Assembly: GCA_945882655.1 (NCBI GenBank)
Contig: CAMCWL010000002.1
Coordinates: forward strand, 1-55,883
Reading direction: 5' to 3'
Source of the DNA: Opitutus sp. GAS368
GTDB taxonomy: Bacteria; Verrucomicrobiota; Verrucomicrobiia; Opitutales; UBA953
Length of the DNA: 55,883 nt
The notes beneath the pieces were generated by a model. It worked only from the letters and a program-made list of their open reading frames with translations. It ran no database searches and was not told the DNA's origin. Positions within the stretch are counted from its first letter, which is position 1. Each line of letters begins with the position of its first letter. Shown piece by piece: positions 1 through 11,106 of this stretch. Position numbers and translations under genes: made by a program.

Positions 1-583
1 CGACGAGGGCGGCGGCGATGTTGGTCGGCCAGGCAACGCGCTTCATCGGCGTCTGCTTAGCCACCGCGCTGGCAATCGCACGGCGGACATCGAGGATGCC
101 TTCGCCTTTCCAAGCGGACGACAGCACGACCGGCACGCCGCCGAGGCGACGAGAAAGCAGCTCAGTGTCGATACGGAGGCCTTGTTCCTTGGCGACGTCG
201 GCCTGGTTGAGGACGATGACCACCGGACGACCGAGCTCGGCGACCTGTGAGGCAAGGAAGAGATTACGGAGCAGGTTTGTGGAATCGACGACGAGCACCA
301 CGGCGTCTGGACGGCGATCGCCGGCGATGTTGCCCGAAAGCGCATCGATGACGACCTGCTCATCGGGCGAAGCGGCGGCGAGGGAGTAGAGTCCAGGCAG
401 GTCAACCAGCTCGACTTTCTGCCCGTCGCCGAGGTCGCAGGTACCCGACTTGCGAGCGACGGTGACGCCTGGGTAATTGCCGACGCGCTGACGCAAGCCG
501 GTCAGAGCGTTGAAGAGGGTCGACTTGCCGGTGTTGGGGTTACCGACGAGCGCGACCAAGAGGCCTGCTTCGGGAGTGCTCAC
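1..583 (-). CDS. feoB: Ferrous iron transport protein B (N-terminal part; 3' end runs off window)
   Basis: Reverse-strand translation from GTG at 583 reads VSTPEAGLLVALVGNPNTGKSTLFNALTGLRQRVGNYPGVTVARKSG..., with G1 motif GNPNTGKST. Follows feoA with a GTGA overlap. Confidence 0.93.
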   Translation of the reverse strand, partial: MSTPEAGLLVALVGNPNTGKSTLFNALTGLRQRVGNYPGVTVARKSGTCDLGDGQKVELVDLPGLYSLAAASPDEQVVIDALSGNIAGDRRPDAVVLVVDSTNLLRNLFLASQVAELGRPVVIVLNQADVAKEQGLRIDTELLSRRLGGVPVVLSSAWKGEGILDVRRAIASAVAKQTPMKRVAWPTNIAAALV

Positions 584-840
584 GGCTGGCGCGGTCGCTG
601 GATGGGACAGTCGGCGGAGACGTCGACGATCAGGTTCTCGGCTTCGGCGAGACGCAGGCTGACGACCTGGCCACCGAACTCGATGGCGAGCGGGTCACCG
701 AGCGGCGCCTTCCGGATGAGCTTCAGGACCATGCCCGGGAGCAGCCCTAGAGCCATTAAACGCTGATCCACCCCGCGCTCAGGATTGAGCGAGGCCAGCT
801 TGCCGAATTGGCCGGGCAGAAGTTGGGAAAGCGGAGTCAC
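580..840 (-). CDS. feoA: Ferrous iron transport protein A
   Basis: 86 aa FeoA/SH3-like protein (MTPLSQLLPGQFGKLASLNPERGVDQRLMALGLLPGMVLKLIRKAPLGDPLAIEF...), directly upstream of feoB. Confidence 0.92.
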   Translation of the reverse strand: MTPLSQLLPGQFGKLASLNPERGVDQRLMALGLLPGMVLKLIRKAPLGDPLAIEFGGQVVSLRLAEAENLIVDVSADCPIQRPRQP

Positions 841-845
841 TCTAA

Positions 846-862
846 TTGAGAATGAGTCTCAA
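846..862. promoter_or_regulatory. Fur-box-like inverted repeat TTGAGA-ATGAG-TCTCAA upstream of feoAB
   Basis: Perfect 6-bp arms with 5-bp spacer, 6 bp upstream of the feoA GTG. Confidence 0.65.
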
Positions 863-963
863 AACTAGCCCTTAGGCCCCCTTTGTCAACGCCGACCATC
901 GGAGGGCGGCTAATTGCATTCCCGACTCCCCCTCCCCCGCTCCGCCGCTTATAACCCCTTTAG

Positions 964-2496
964 ATGCACGAACTGACCCCAGACGTCGAATCGCCGGCCA
1001 AGCACACCGAGCGCGACCATGGGGGCATGGCCGGCCACCCCCGGGGGTTGAGCATGCTCTTCTATGCCGAGATGTGGGAACGGTTCTCCTACTACGGCAT
1101 GCGGGCGATTCTCCTGCTGTTCATGATCGCGCCTCTGGCGATGGGCGGGATGGGGATGGACCAGAAAGACGCCGCTCAGATCTACGGCAACTACACCATG
1201 GCGAGCTACATGGTTTGCATCCTGGGGGGCTACCTCGCGGATAACTTTATCGGGGCGCGCCGGGCGGTCCTGATAGGCGGACTCATCATCACCGCGGGCC
1301 ATTACTGCCTAGCGTTCGCCTCCGAGCCAACCTTCTACGCGGGGCTCATCCTCGTCGCACTCGGTACCGGCCTGCTCAAGCCGAGCATCAGCACGCTCGT
1401 TGGCGGACTCTACTCGCATGGCGACACGCGCCGTGACGCGGGCTTCTCGCTCTTCTACATGGGTATCAACCTTGGTGCGTTTGCCGCGCCACTAGTCGTC
1501 GGCTGGCTCGCTCAGGGCGAACAGTTCAAGGCGCTGCTCACGGGCTGGGGACTCGACCCGACGCACAGCTGGCACTGGGGCTTTGGCGCGGCGGGGATTG
1601 GGATGACCTTAGGTATGATGGTCTACCTACGACACTGGCATTGGCTCTCGCACATCGGTCATCCGCCGGAAGCAGACGCTCCGCGCCCTTGGGGCAAGCT
1701 CGCACTGGTCGCTTTAGGCACTGCGGCGATGCTCGGTGTGATGATCGCATCGGACTATGTCGCCTGGATTAATCCCATCGTCTTTGCGCTCCCGTTCGTC
1801 GGTGTGATTTGGTTCGGCGTCGTGAAACGGGATATAGATAGCCGCCGCATCGCGGCGATTCTCGTCTTCTTCATCTGTGCGATCCTCTTCTGGGCGGTCT
1901 TTGAACAAGCCGGCTCCTCGCTCACGCTCTTCGCTGATGAGCTCACGCGGAATGAGCTGTTCGGGCGTGCGTTTCCGTCCTCGTGGTTCCAATCCGTGAA
2001 CTCGCTCTTCATCCTCGCACTCGCGCCACTGTTCGCGTGGCTCTGGGTCAGCCTGCGGGAGCGTCAGCCTTCGATCCCGATGAAGTTCGTCTGGGGCCTC
2101 GTGTTCCTCGGGCTCTCCTTCGCACTCCTCGTTCCCGCTGCGCAACTCACCGCCGCAGGCAAAGTGAGCCCGTGGTGGCTGATCGGTGTCTATTTCCTCC
2201 AGACCATCGGCGAACTCTGCCTCAGTCCCGTCGGCCTGAGCGCGATGACCAAGCTAGCCCCGGCGAAGCTCGCCGGGCTTGTGATGGGCATCTGGTTCCT
2301 CGGCACTGCACTCGGCAATAAACTGGCGGGGTCGATCGCGGCGGAGTTCAACGCCAAGGACCCGCAAGCCCTCGCTCACTTCTTCTGGCAACAAGCCCTA
2401 CTCGTGGGCGGCATGACGGTGCTGCTACTCGTACTCGTGCCGTGGGTGCGCCGACTGACTGGCGAACAGGCGACGTCAGGTCAGAGTTCTGCCTGA
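964..2496 (+). CDS. POT/PTR2 family proton-dependent oligopeptide transporter
   Basis: 510 aa multi-TM protein; AEMWERFSYYGMRAILLLFM signature of the PTR family and 12-TM pattern. Confidence 0.93.
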   Translation: MHELTPDVESPAKHTERDHGGMAGHPRGLSMLFYAEMWERFSYYGMRAILLLFMIAPLAMGGMGMDQKDAAQIYGNYTMASYMVCILGGYLADNFIGARRAVLIGGLIITAGHYCLAFASEPTFYAGLILVALGTGLLKPSISTLVGGLYSHGDTRRDAGFSLFYMGINLGAFAAPLVVGWLAQGEQFKALLTGWGLDPTHSWHWGFGAAGIGMTLGMMVYLRHWHWLSHIGHPPEADAPRPWGKLALVALGTAAMLGVMIASDYVAWINPIVFALPFVGVIWFGVVKRDIDSRRIAAILVFFICAILFWAVFEQAGSSLTLFADELTRNELFGRAFPSSWFQSVNSLFILALAPLFAWLWVSLRERQPSIPMKFVWGLVFLGLSFALLVPAAQLTAAGKVSPWWLIGVYFLQTIGELCLSPVGLSAMTKLAPAKLAGLVMGIWFLGTALGNKLAGSIAAEFNAKDPQALAHFFWQQALLVGGMTVLLLVLVPWVRRLTGEQATSGQSSA

Positions 2497-3248
2497 ACGC
2501 GAACGGACACCGGACAGTGGTCTGAACCCGTGACCTTATCGTGGATGTCTGGTTGGGAATACTTGAGGCCGTCAGAAGTCAGGCAGTAGTCCAGGCGCCA
2601 GCCAATGTTGCGTGCGCGGATACCCGGGCGATAGGACCACCAGCTGTAGCGCTTCGCTAGTTCAGGATGCTGAGCGCGGAACGTATCCGTGAAACCATGC
2701 CGAGAAAGGAGCTGGCTGAAAGATTCGCGCTCCTCGTCGGTGAAGCCCGCGTTGCGGCGGTTCGTCGAAGGATTGGCGAGGTCGATCTCGGCATGCGCGA
2801 CATTGAGATCGCCGCAGACTACGACCGGCTTCTTCTTGGCGAGACGCGCGAGGTATTTTCGGAAATCCGCGTCCCACTGCAGCCGGTAGTCGAGGCGCTC
2901 GAGTTCGCGCTGGGAATTAGGGACATAGGCGCTGACGACAAAGAGCCCGTTGAACTCCGCTGTGACCACGCGGCCTTCAGGCGGATGGTCACCCGGGAAA
3001 TCAGTGGCGACGGAGAGCGGGGCCTTCTTCGAGAGCACCGCCGTGCCGGAGTAGCCTTTCTTCTCGGCTTCGTGCCAGAACTGGTGCGGATAAGCCAAGC
3101 CAAGCGTGGTGGCGACGGCGGTCTCGCACTTCGTCTCCTGGAGGCAGAGCACGTCCGGATCAGCGGACGCGATGAAATCGGCGAGTCCCTTGCCGAGGGC
3201 CGAGCGGACGCCGTTGACGTTCCAGGAATAGATCTTCGTGTGACTCAC
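2481..3248 (-). CDS. xth: Exodeoxyribonuclease III
   Basis: KIYSWNVNGVRSALGKGLADFI, LCLQETKCE, WWSYRPGIRARNIGWRLDYCL, GSDHCPV: EEP-family AP endonuclease. Confidence 0.95.
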   Translation of the reverse strand: MSHTKIYSWNVNGVRSALGKGLADFIASADPDVLCLQETKCETAVATTLGLAYPHQFWHEAEKKGYSGTAVLSKKAPLSVATDFPGDHPPEGRVVTAEFNGLFVVSAYVPNSQRELERLDYRLQWDADFRKYLARLAKKKPVVVCGDLNVAHAEIDLANPSTNRRNAGFTDEERESFSQLLSRHGFTDTFRAQHPELAKRYSWWSYRPGIRARNIGWRLDYCLTSDGLKYSQPDIHDKVTGSDHCPVSVRVQAEL

Positions 3249-3255
3249 GGACGAA

Positions 3256-4131
3256 TCACTTGAAGAGCTGGTTCATCTTACGGTCGAGATCCTTGCCCTT
3301 TTCGCCGGCCTTAGGATCAGCGGTCACCGCAGGGGCGACTTCGACGACTGGAGCAACCGGAACCACGGCCGCAGGAACAGAATTCGCCGCAGGTGCCGGC
3401 ACGGCCAGGGTGACCTCGTCAGGCTTAACCCCGAAAAGGATATCGACCCGCTGAGCGAGGGTGGGTGGGCCCTTCGGCACGACAGCGACTGGAGCGGCGG
3501 TGGCCGGAGTTACTCCAACTGGAGCGGTCGACGCGGCCGCGACGGTCGCACCTTGGGCAGCGGCGAAGGGCGAATCGAACTTGGTGCCCTTAGCGACCAG
3601 CTCCGAGACTCGCTTGCCGAGTTCGACGGAAAAATCGGTGAGCGTGCTCTTAATCTCGAACTTGGCGCCCTTGGCGCGGACCTCAAGCGACCCATCGGCG
3701 AGGACCTTAGAAACCTGTAGTACCGTGCCGACTTCGAGCACCAAATCTTGAACTTTCTTCCCATCAACGATGACGGGGACGGCAGTGGCGGTCTTCACCG
3801 ACACCGCGGTCGGCCAAAGGATTAGGTGTTCCGAGATGGATTTGAAATCGATGGCCGGTTCCGTGGCAGTGGGGGCAGTCGCAGTTGGTGGCGATGGCGC
3901 GGCGGCGACGGTCGCTGGGGCGGGAGTCGCCACTGGCGAGGTGACCTTGGGTGCGGCAGGCACGACTGGGGCGACGACAGGCGCGGAAGCGACCGCGACC
4001 TCAATCGGCCGGGCAGCAGACTCGCTTCGGCTGACGACCACGTTGAAGCTGGGCGTGAAGAATAGGATGCCTCCGGCACCGACAATCGCGCCGAAGAGGA
4101 AGATGAGGAGACCTCGGAAAAACACAGCCAT
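3256..4131 (-). CDS. Hypothetical membrane-anchored Ala/Pro/Val-rich protein
   Basis: N-terminal TM (MAVFFRGLLIFLFGAIVGAGGILFF) followed by low-complexity linkers around a small central domain. Confidence 0.7.
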   Translation of the reverse strand: MAVFFRGLLIFLFGAIVGAGGILFFTPSFNVVVSRSESAARPIEVAVASAPVVAPVVPAAPKVTSPVATPAPATVAAAPSPPTATAPTATEPAIDFKSISEHLILWPTAVSVKTATAVPVIVDGKKVQDLVLEVGTVLQVSKVLADGSLEVRAKGAKFEIKSTLTDFSVELGKRVSELVAKGTKFDSPFAAAQGATVAAASTAPVGVTPATAAPVAVVPKGPPTLAQRVDILFGVKPDEVTLAVPAPAANSVPAAVVPVAPVVEVAPAVTADPKAGEKGKDLDRKMNQLFK

Positions 4132-4139
4132 GGATAAGT

Positions 4140-5714
4140 TTAGGAGCCCGCCTTGATTTCGATGACGTCGTGCGGGGCGGCTTCGCGCTGACCAGCCGGA
4201 GTGACGCGGATGTAGCGCGCACGCTTACGATGCTCGGCGAGATTGGCTGCACCGAGGTAACCGAGACCACTCTGGACGCCGCCGGCGAGGGTGCCGAGGA
4301 CCTGGTCGACCGTGCCGGAAACTTCCTTGAGCGCTTCGATGCCTTCAGCGGCGACCTTGCTGAACTTGCCGCTGGCGGAATGGCCGTAGCGGGCGGCCGA
4401 ACCCTTGCGCATAGCTTCGTGCGAACCCATGCCGCGGTATTCCTTATAAGTCTTACCGTTGATCTCCATCAGCTTGCCCGGGGCTTCGCGGCTGCCGGCG
4501 AGCAGGCCGCCGAGGATGACCGCGTCGGCGAGCGTGAGCGCCTTGACGATGTCGCCGCTCTTCGTGATGCCGCCGTCGGCGAGGATGCGCACGCCCTTCT
4601 TGGCAGCGGCGCGGGAGGCGACGTAAAGCGCGGTGAGCTGCGGGATGCCGACACCGGCGACAATCCGGGTCGTGCAGATCGAGCCGGGGCCTTGGCCGAT
4701 CTTGACGGTGTCCGCGCCCGCTGCGGCGAGGAACTCGACGCCTTCGCCACTGGTGACATTGCCAGCGATGAGCGTGATGCCCTTATGGGCCTTGCGCAGC
4801 ATACGGAGCGCGTCGCCGACGCCTTTGGTGTGGCCGTGGGCGGTGGAGATGGCGAGGGCGTCCGCGCCTTCGTCGATGAGAGCGCTGACGTGTGCGAGCA
4901 AGCGGGTGCGGTCGATTTCGCCGTCGGTCGTGCGGGGCACCGAGATGGCAACGCCGACGCGGAGACGGAAATCGACGTCGCGGGTCGGGCGGACGTGGGC
5001 GCGGGATTCTTCGGAGATGCGCTCGATGTCGCTGAGGGTGAAGAGGCCGCGCAGCTTGTTCTTCGCGTCGACCACGAGGAGCTTGTTCTGGCCAACGTGC
5101 TCGGAGAACTTGCGGTCAGCGGTGGCGATGGGGTCCTTGCCGAGATCTTTCTCGGCGACGGTGAAGACCTTGTCGCGCGGGATCATGACCGCGACGACCT
5201 TACGCTGGCCGTGGCGTTCCTTGACCGTGCTGCCAGGCAGGAGGCCAAGGAGCGTTCCGTCGGAAGACGTGACCGGGAAGGTGCTGAAGGCCAAGCCGTC
5301 ACGTTCAATGCGGGCGAGGACCTGGCCGATGGTGTCATCAGCCGAGACGACTGCGGGGTCGCCAATCATGCCGTGAATGTGGTTCTTTACGCGGCGGACT
5401 TCGGCGACCTGGTCGGCTTCCCCCATATTATAGTGAAGGAGCCCTAGTCCACCGTTGAGGGCCATCGCGATGGCCATGCGGTGCTCGGTGACCGTATCCA
5501 TGTCAGACGAGACAATCGGGAGGGATAGCGCCAGGGCGTCGGAGAGGGACGAATCGAGGCGGGTCATCCGGGGGAGGACCTCGGAGTAGCGAGTCGCCAG
5601 GGAGACATCGTCATACGTCAGGCCAAGGCCGGCGTTGGCGGGAAAGAACGCGTCCGCGGACAGGTAAAAGCGTTCGTCTAGGGAAACGCGGCCCTTGGAT
5701 TTCGAGGAGGCCAT
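4140..5714 (-). CDS. guaB: Inosine-5'-monophosphate dehydrogenase
   Basis: [18 protein letters not shown] catalytic loop, CBS domain pair, LTYDDVSL near N-terminus. Start chosen at [12 protein letters not shown] (5714) rather than the longest ORF start at 6029. Confidence 0.95.
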   Translation of the reverse strand: MASSKSKGRVSLDERFYLSADAFFPANAGLGLTYDDVSLATRYSEVLPRMTRLDSSLSDALALSLPIVSSDMDTVTEHRMAIAMALNGGLGLLHYNMGEADQVAEVRRVKNHIHGMIGDPAVVSADDTIGQVLARIERDGLAFSTFPVTSSDGTLLGLLPGSTVKERHGQRKVVAVMIPRDKVFTVAEKDLGKDPIATADRKFSEHVGQNKLLVVDAKNKLRGLFTLSDIERISEESRAHVRPTRDVDFRLRVGVAISVPRTTDGEIDRTRLLAHVSALIDEGADALAISTAHGHTKGVGDALRMLRKAHKGITLIAGNVTSGEGVEFLAAAGADTVKIGQGPGSICTTRIVAGVGIPQLTALYVASRAAAKKGVRILADGGITKSGDIVKALTLADAVILGGLLAGSREAPGKLMEINGKTYKEYRGMGSHEAMRKGSAARYGHSASGKFSKVAAEGIEALKEVSGTVDQVLGTLAGGVQSGLGYLGAANLAEHRKRARYIRVTPAGQREAAPHDVIEIKAGS

Positions 5715-5807
5715 GAGTGGTCGGTTTCCCCAAAGGGTGTTAGGCACCCCCCGGAGGGGTGGCAAATTGATTTTGCGAGTTTGTCCGGATTGCGGTCTAT
5801 TCGACCC

Positions 5808-6749
5808 ATGACTGGCGGTTTTTTTGACTTCAAACGTGTCCACCGACGACTGCGCACTCCGCTGACGACGGGAGCGGGCTCCGTAAACAGCGTGGACCGC
5901 ATCATCCTCCGGACCCAATCCGACCAAGGGACCGGCTACGGTGAGATCGCCCCGTGGCCTGGCTTCCCCACCGAATCTGTCGAACAAGCTCTGGAATTCC
6001 TTCGCTCGGCTCAAGGCAACCTTCCCCACCTCGTCGCAGCCGTCGACGCCTCGCCCACTCCGCTTCCTTGTCTCTCGTCAGGGCTCTCTAGCTGCCGCCT
6101 CTGGGATAAGATCATTGGTTTCGGTGGCAGCCTCCCTTGCGCCGGACTCATGACGCTTTCCGTCATGGAAACCGAAGCGAAGGTGGCCGCCGGCTTCAAG
6201 ACGTTGAAGGTTAAGATTTCACCGGAGACCTCCGAGGAATCCATCCACGGCGTGCTGAGCCGATTCCCAGGGAGCCTCCGCCTAGATGCCAACGGCTCAC
6301 TGGATCTGCAGACGGCGCGACGCTGGACCGAGTTCGCCCGCGCGCAGGCGCAGGTTGAGTTTCTTGAACAGCCACTCCCCGTCGGTCATCCGGGTTACGC
6401 TTCGCTCGGACCGGATAAAATCGCGCTCGACGAATCATTCCTGACGCCGGGCGGAATCGATTGGAGCGGAATAGTCGTCGTGAAACCTTTGCTCGCCGGA
6501 GATTGGGACGACCTCTTGGCATGGCGGACCACACGTGCGGATGCCGTCGTCTATTCCTCCTGTTTCGAGACCGCCATCGGCCGTCAAGGCGCGCTCTGGC
6601 TCGCTTCGCAGGACCCGGCCGCTGGAACCGTAGGGTTCGACACCTTAGGTCGCTTCGAAAGCGACGGACGCGATCGCCACGCGGCAGGCCCCTCTGCGAG
6701 CGGCCTGCCGGGCTATGATTGGGCGGGCTTCTGGCACGACCTGACATGA
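5808..6749 (+). CDS. menC: o-Succinylbenzoate synthase, enolase superfamily
   Basis: [28 protein letters not shown] enolase-superfamily motifs; overlaps menE by ATGA. Confidence 0.82.
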   Translation: MTGGFFDFKRVHRRLRTPLTTGAGSVNSVDRIILRTQSDQGTGYGEIAPWPGFPTESVEQALEFLRSAQGNLPHLVAAVDASPTPLPCLSSGLSSCRLWDKIIGFGGSLPCAGLMTLSVMETEAKVAAGFKTLKVKISPETSEESIHGVLSRFPGSLRLDANGSLDLQTARRWTEFARAQAQVEFLEQPLPVGHPGYASLGPDKIALDESFLTPGGIDWSGIVVVKPLLAGDWDDLLAWRTTRADAVVYSSCFETAIGRQGALWLASQDPAAGTVGFDTLGRFESDGRDRHAAGPSASGLPGYDWAGFWHDLT

Positions 6750-7951
6750 GCGCCGTCGCGGTTTTCCACGCGGACCACGCCATGCACCTGCAGGAAGCCC
6801 TGCAGGCGCATGATGCCGGCCTGCCGGTGTTCTTGGGTAATCCGCGCTGGTCTGACCATGATCTTGCCGAAGCCGCGCGCCAGCTACCGCGGGGAACGAT
6901 TGTTAAAGGACACGCACCCGAACCGCGCGGACTTGGCACGTGTGATTGGCCGAAGAACTGGCGCGGCCGGGTGATGATCCCGACCGGCGGCACCGGCGGG
7001 AAAGTAAAGTTCGTCATCCATTCTTCAGAAACCCTCCGAGCCGCGGCGCTCGGCCTGCGTGATGCACTCGTCGCCCGCGGGCTCTCGCCAATCCTACACG
7101 GCGTCACCTGCACGCCGCCGTGGCACGTCAGCGGCTTCATGCCCGCAATCCGCGCGCGCGCCACCGGCGGCCAGCATCTCGTCATCGATGGCCGCTTCGC
7201 CGAAAGCGCCGCCCTGCCCTCCGTCACGTTCCCCACCTCGGGCACCCAAATCATCTCCTTGGTCCCGGCGCAATTATCGCGACTCCTCGCTCGTGCCGAC
7301 GGCGAAGCCTGGTTGCAGGCGTTTGATGTGATTCTGCTCGGCGGCTCGTCCGTGCCGGCACCTTTGCTCGGCGCAATCCGCGCGCGTCACCTGCCCGTCT
7401 TCCTCACCTATGGCTCGACCGAGACCGCCGCGGCTTGCGCGCTTTGCCCGCCGGAAAAAATCTGGTCCGGTGAATCCGTGCGCGGGACTCCGCTCCCTGG
7501 CGTGACGTTCGCGACGGACCCCGACGGCGTCGTCACGATTACCACCGCGGCGCTCGGTATTGGCCTATGGCCGGACAGCCCTCTCGGTAGTCCTTGGGTA
7601 AGCGGCGACCGAGGCGACGTCGCCGCGGACGGGAGCGTGAAAATTTCTGGCCGCGCCGATCGCGTGATCATCACCGGCGGCGAGAAGGTCGACCCTGCCC
7701 GCGTCGAACAAACGCTGCTCTCAACCGGTCTGATCAAGGAGGCGCTCGTGCTCGGCATAGTCGACGCTCGTTGGGGCGAAATCGTGACGGCCTGCGTCAC
7801 CGGTCCCGCCTCCGCCGAAAGCGCGCTGCGCCACGCCTGCGAAGTGCTTGAGCCAGCGGCTCGACCACGGCGTTACGTATTCGTCCCGAGCATGCCGACG
7901 AACGCCAGCGGCAAGCCAGACCGGGAAGCCATCGCGAAGTTGACCGCTTAG
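6746..7951 (+). CDS. menE: o-Succinylbenzoate-CoA ligase (AMP-binding)
   Basis: [11 protein letters not shown] (P-loop-like), [43 protein letters not shown]; coupled to menC. Confidence 0.83.
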   Translation: MSAVAVFHADHAMHLQEALQAHDAGLPVFLGNPRWSDHDLAEAARQLPRGTIVKGHAPEPRGLGTCDWPKNWRGRVMIPTGGTGGKVKFVIHSSETLRAAALGLRDALVARGLSPILHGVTCTPPWHVSGFMPAIRARATGGQHLVIDGRFAESAALPSVTFPTSGTQIISLVPAQLSRLLARADGEAWLQAFDVILLGGSSVPAPLLGAIRARHLPVFLTYGSTETAAACALCPPEKIWSGESVRGTPLPGVTFATDPDGVVTITTAALGIGLWPDSPLGSPWVSGDRGDVAADGSVKISGRADRVIITGGEKVDPARVEQTLLSTGLIKEALVLGIVDARWGEIVTACVTGPASAESALRHACEVLEPAARPRRYVFVPSMPTNASGKPDREAIAKLTA

Positions 7952-8742
7952 GCGCGGACAGCTTTCCAAACGCGCAGGCAGGCTTCAACGAGCGCGGGGA
8001 ATTCTGAGAGGGGCACCTGCGACGGGCCATCAGAGATGGCTTTCTTCGGGTCTGGGTGCGTCTCCATGAAAAGACCGTCGGCACCCGCCGCGAGGGCCGC
8101 CTTGGCGAGGACCGGGACGTATTCGCGCTGGCCGCCGGAAGAGCCACCCGCGGCGCCGGGGAGCTGCACCGCGTGCGTGGCGTCCATGATCGTCGGGTGG
8201 CCGAAGCCGGCCATGATCGGGAAGGAGCGCATGTCGACGACGAGGTTCTGGTAGCCGAAGGTCGTACCGCGATCGGTCTGCCAGATCTCTGCAGCTTTGG
8301 CGCCTTCGAGCTTATCGACGACGAAACGCATCTCGAACGGGGAGAGGAACTGGCCTTTCTTCACGTTGACGACTTTGCCGGTCTTGGCGGCGGCGACGAG
8401 GAGGTCGGTCTGGCGGCACATGAACGCGGGGATCTGCAGCACGTCGACGACCTTGCCGACGGCTTCACACTGCTCAGGGCCGTGGATGTCGGTGAGCACA
8501 TTGAATCCGTAGTCCTTCTTCACCATCGCGAGGAGGTCGAGGCCCGCCTGCATGCCAGGACCGCGGTCGCCGCCGAGCGAGGTGCGGTTGGCTTTGTCGT
8601 AAGAGCCCTTGAAGATGATGTTCAGCTCCGGATGGCGGGCGGCCAAGGCCTTGAGCTCCGTGGCGACGGTCCGGCAGTTGGACTCCGATTCGAGGGAGCA
8701 AGGTCCAGCGATGAGGAGCAGACGGCGCTTATCGTGCAGCAT
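7948..8742 (-). CDS. kdsA: 3-deoxy-8-phosphooctulonate (KDO-8P) synthase
   Basis: [56 protein letters not shown]: KdsA signature. Confidence 0.96.
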   Translation of the reverse strand: MLHDKRRLLLIAGPCSLESESNCRTVATELKALAARHPELNIIFKGSYDKANRTSLGGDRGPGMQAGLDLLAMVKKDYGFNVLTDIHGPEQCEAVGKVVDVLQIPAFMCRQTDLLVAAAKTGKVVNVKKGQFLSPFEMRFVVDKLEGAKAAEIWQTDRGTTFGYQNLVVDMRSFPIMAGFGHPTIMDATHAVQLPGAAGGSSGGQREYVPVLAKAALAAGADGLFMETHPDPKKAISDGPSQVPLSEFPALVEACLRVWKAVRA

Positions 8743-8791
8743 GCGGCAGGATAGGACGAGCCGCGCCCTCAGGGCGAGCCGTAAGGAGTGC

Positions 8792-10516
8792 TCAGCGGCC
8801 GAGCCAGGACAGCACTTCCGGCAACGAACGCGTATTGAGCACCTGCTCCGGCGTCAGCCAGCCCTTGCGGGCGATGCGCACGCCGTGAGCGGCGAAAGCC
8901 AGCTGGTCGATGTCATGCGCGTCCGGGTTGATTGAGCAGAGTACGCCCTTCTCGGCCGCGCGACGCCACCAGCGCCAATCGAGGTCGAGACGCCATGGGT
9001 TCGCGTTGAGCTCGATGATGGTGTCGTTGGCGGCGGCGGCATCGATGACCTTGGCGATATCGACGTCGTAGGGCTCGCGCTTGTTGAGTAGGCGACCGGT
9101 GAGATGGCCAACCATGTCGACATGTTCGTTCTCAATCGCCTTGATGATGCGGGCCGTCTGCGCCTCGCGGTCCAAAGTGAAAAGGGTGTGCACCGAGGCC
9201 ACGACGAAATCCAAGCGGGCGAGCACGTCGTCGGAGAAGTCGAGCGTTCCGTCCTTAAGAATGTCGACCTCGCTACCGGAGAGCACGCGTACGCGATACT
9301 TCTTCGAGGCGTTGAGCTTCGCGATGTCCTCGAGCTGCTGCGCGAGGCGGGCCTCGTCGAGGCCACCGGCTTGGAAGCTGGACTTCGAATGGTCCGAGAT
9401 GCCGAGGTAATCCCATCCGTGGGCTTCGGCCGCGGCCGCCATCTGGTCGAGCGTATGGTCGCCGTCGGATTCGGTGGTGTGATTATGGAAAACGCCGCGT
9501 AGGTCGGAGAGCTGAACGAGCTTCGGTAGCTTACCGGCTTCGGCCGCATCAATCTCGCCATTGCCCTCACGGAGTTCGGGCGGAATCCACGGCAAGCCAA
9601 GCGCGCGGAAGACTTCTTCTTCGCTCGTGGCACCAGGTGCGACGGACTTCTCGTCGACGGACTTGAAACCCCACTCGCTCATACTGAGACCGCGACCGAG
9701 CGCGCGGTGGCGCATGGCGACGTTATGCTCCTTGGAGCCCGTGAAGTGATGGAGCGCAAAATAAAACTGCTCAGCCGGCACGACGCGCAGATCAGCCTGC
9801 AGGCCGTTTTCGAAACGCACGCTAGACTTGGTCTCACCATGCGCGGTGACTTCCTTGACCCCCGGATAGGCGACGAACCAATCCATGATCAGCTTCGGCT
9901 CCGACGAGGCCACGAGGAAGTCGAGGTCGCCGACGGTCTCGCGGGCGCGGCGGAGTGAACCCGCGGATTCGGCGAGCGAGACCTGAGCTAGCGCGCGTAG
10001 GCCGACGAGGATGGGCTCGGCGATGGCGGCCGCTTCGTACCAGCGGTGACGCTTGCCGTAGGCGATGCGGTTCTTGATACCTTCGAGGATCTTGTCCTGC
10101 GTCTTGGCACCGAAGCCCTTGAGCTCGGCAACCGCGCCGGATTCGCAGACCTCCTTCAACTTCGCAAGATCTTCGACCGCGAGCAGCGTCCAGAGGGCGC
10201 GGACCTTCTTCGGGCCGAGGCCGGGGATCTGCATGACTTCCAGCAGGCCCGCAGGGATGGAAGCCTTGAGCTTCTGATGGAAAGGCAGGACACCGTCGCG
10301 ACGGAGCGTCGTGATCTTATCGACAAGCGCTTCACCCAGTCCGGGGATGTCGGCGAGCTTACCTCCATCAATGAGTTCGCCGAGATCCTCGGTCATATTC
10401 TCAAGGATGCGGGCTCCGGCGGAGTAGGCGCGGATCTTGAACGGGTTTTCCCCGGTCAGTTCCATGAAAGTGGCGATCTCGTCGAGGACGGAGGCGATGT
10501 CATTCTTTTCCATCAT
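8792..10516 (-). CDS. polX: DNA polymerase X family with C-terminal PHP domain
   Basis: HhH repeats, [32 protein letters not shown] motif [17 protein letters not shown]. Confidence 0.94.
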   Translation of the reverse strand: MMEKNDIASVLDEIATFMELTGENPFKIRAYSAGARILENMTEDLGELIDGGKLADIPGLGEALVDKITTLRRDGVLPFHQKLKASIPAGLLEVMQIPGLGPKKVRALWTLLAVEDLAKLKEVCESGAVAELKGFGAKTQDKILEGIKNRIAYGKRHRWYEAAAIAEPILVGLRALAQVSLAESAGSLRRARETVGDLDFLVASSEPKLIMDWFVAYPGVKEVTAHGETKSSVRFENGLQADLRVVPAEQFYFALHHFTGSKEHNVAMRHRALGRGLSMSEWGFKSVDEKSVAPGATSEEEVFRALGLPWIPPELREGNGEIDAAEAGKLPKLVQLSDLRGVFHNHTTESDGDHTLDQMAAAAEAHGWDYLGISDHSKSSFQAGGLDEARLAQQLEDIAKLNASKKYRVRVLSGSEVDILKDGTLDFSDDVLARLDFVVASVHTLFTLDREAQTARIIKAIENEHVDMVGHLTGRLLNKREPYDVDIAKVIDAAAANDTIIELNANPWRLDLDWRWWRRAAEKGVLCSINPDAHDIDQLAFAAHGVRIARKGWLTPEQVLNTRSLPEVLSWLGR

Positions 10517-11106
10517 GGGCGGCGGGCCTTCTCGGCGAGGTAGATGCTTTGCAGGGCGGCGAAGTCGGCTTCGCGGCTACCGCTCTCAATCACATGCTGA
10601 TAGGAGCCCGCGTGGCGGATTTCCTCTTCGGCGGCGGCGACGCGACGGTCAATCTCGTCGACCGGATCAGTACCGCGGCCCGTGAGGCGGCGGCGAAGTT
10701 CGGCGTGATCGCTCACGCGGATGAAGACCGTGACGAGCGAAGCCGCGAGGCGCGGGTCGGCGGCGCCCTTAGCACGAATCGTGGCGGCGCCTTGGACGTC
10801 CACGTTCAGCAACGCGTCAAAGCCCGCACCGAGGTGCGTGGCGACGTCGGCCGCCCGCGGTCCGTAAAGATTGCCGTGCACGGTAGCATGCTCGAGGAAG
10901 ACGCCGGCGGCGACCTGCTGTTCGAAGCTGGAGCGCGTCAGGAAGTGGTAATCGACGCCATCCGTCTCGCCGGCGCGGGGGGCGCGCGTCGTGCAGGTAA
11001 TCACGCGGCGGATGGCCTGCGGGTGGGCCTCGGTCAACCGAGAGCAGAGCGTGGTCTTACCACTGCCAGCAGGCCCCGAGACGACGATGAGCAGAGCGCG
11101 GCTCAC
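10513..11106 (-). CDS. gmk: Guanylate kinase
   Basis: IVVSGPAGSGKTTLCSRL P-loop, TTRAPRAGETDGVDYHFL. Start set at GTG 11106, which overlaps the upstream stop. Confidence 0.92.
   Translation of the reverse strand: MSRALLIVVSGPAGSGKTTLCSRLTEAHPQAIRRVITCTTRAPRAGETDGVDYHFLTRSSFEQQVAAGVFLEHATVHGNLYGPRAADVATHLGAGFDALLNVDVQGAATIRAKGAADPRLAASLVTVFIRVSDHAELRRRLTGRGTDPVDEIDRRVAAAEEEIRHAGSYQHVIESGSREADFAALQSIYLAEKARRP

Noticed and set aside
4170-5447. 425-aa plus-strand ORF
   Set aside because: Antisense to guaB; low-complexity Gly/Ala/Asp-rich shadow ORF typical of high-GC codon bias.
5744-5761. CACCCCCCGGAGGGGTGG hairpin upstream of guaB as a riboswitch
   Set aside because: Only a short GC-rich stem; no purine/guanine riboswitch core recognised.
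5715-6029. N-terminal extension of the 629-aa guaB ORF
   Set aside because: Runs antisense through menC and lacks IMPDH homology; conserved protein begins at 5714.
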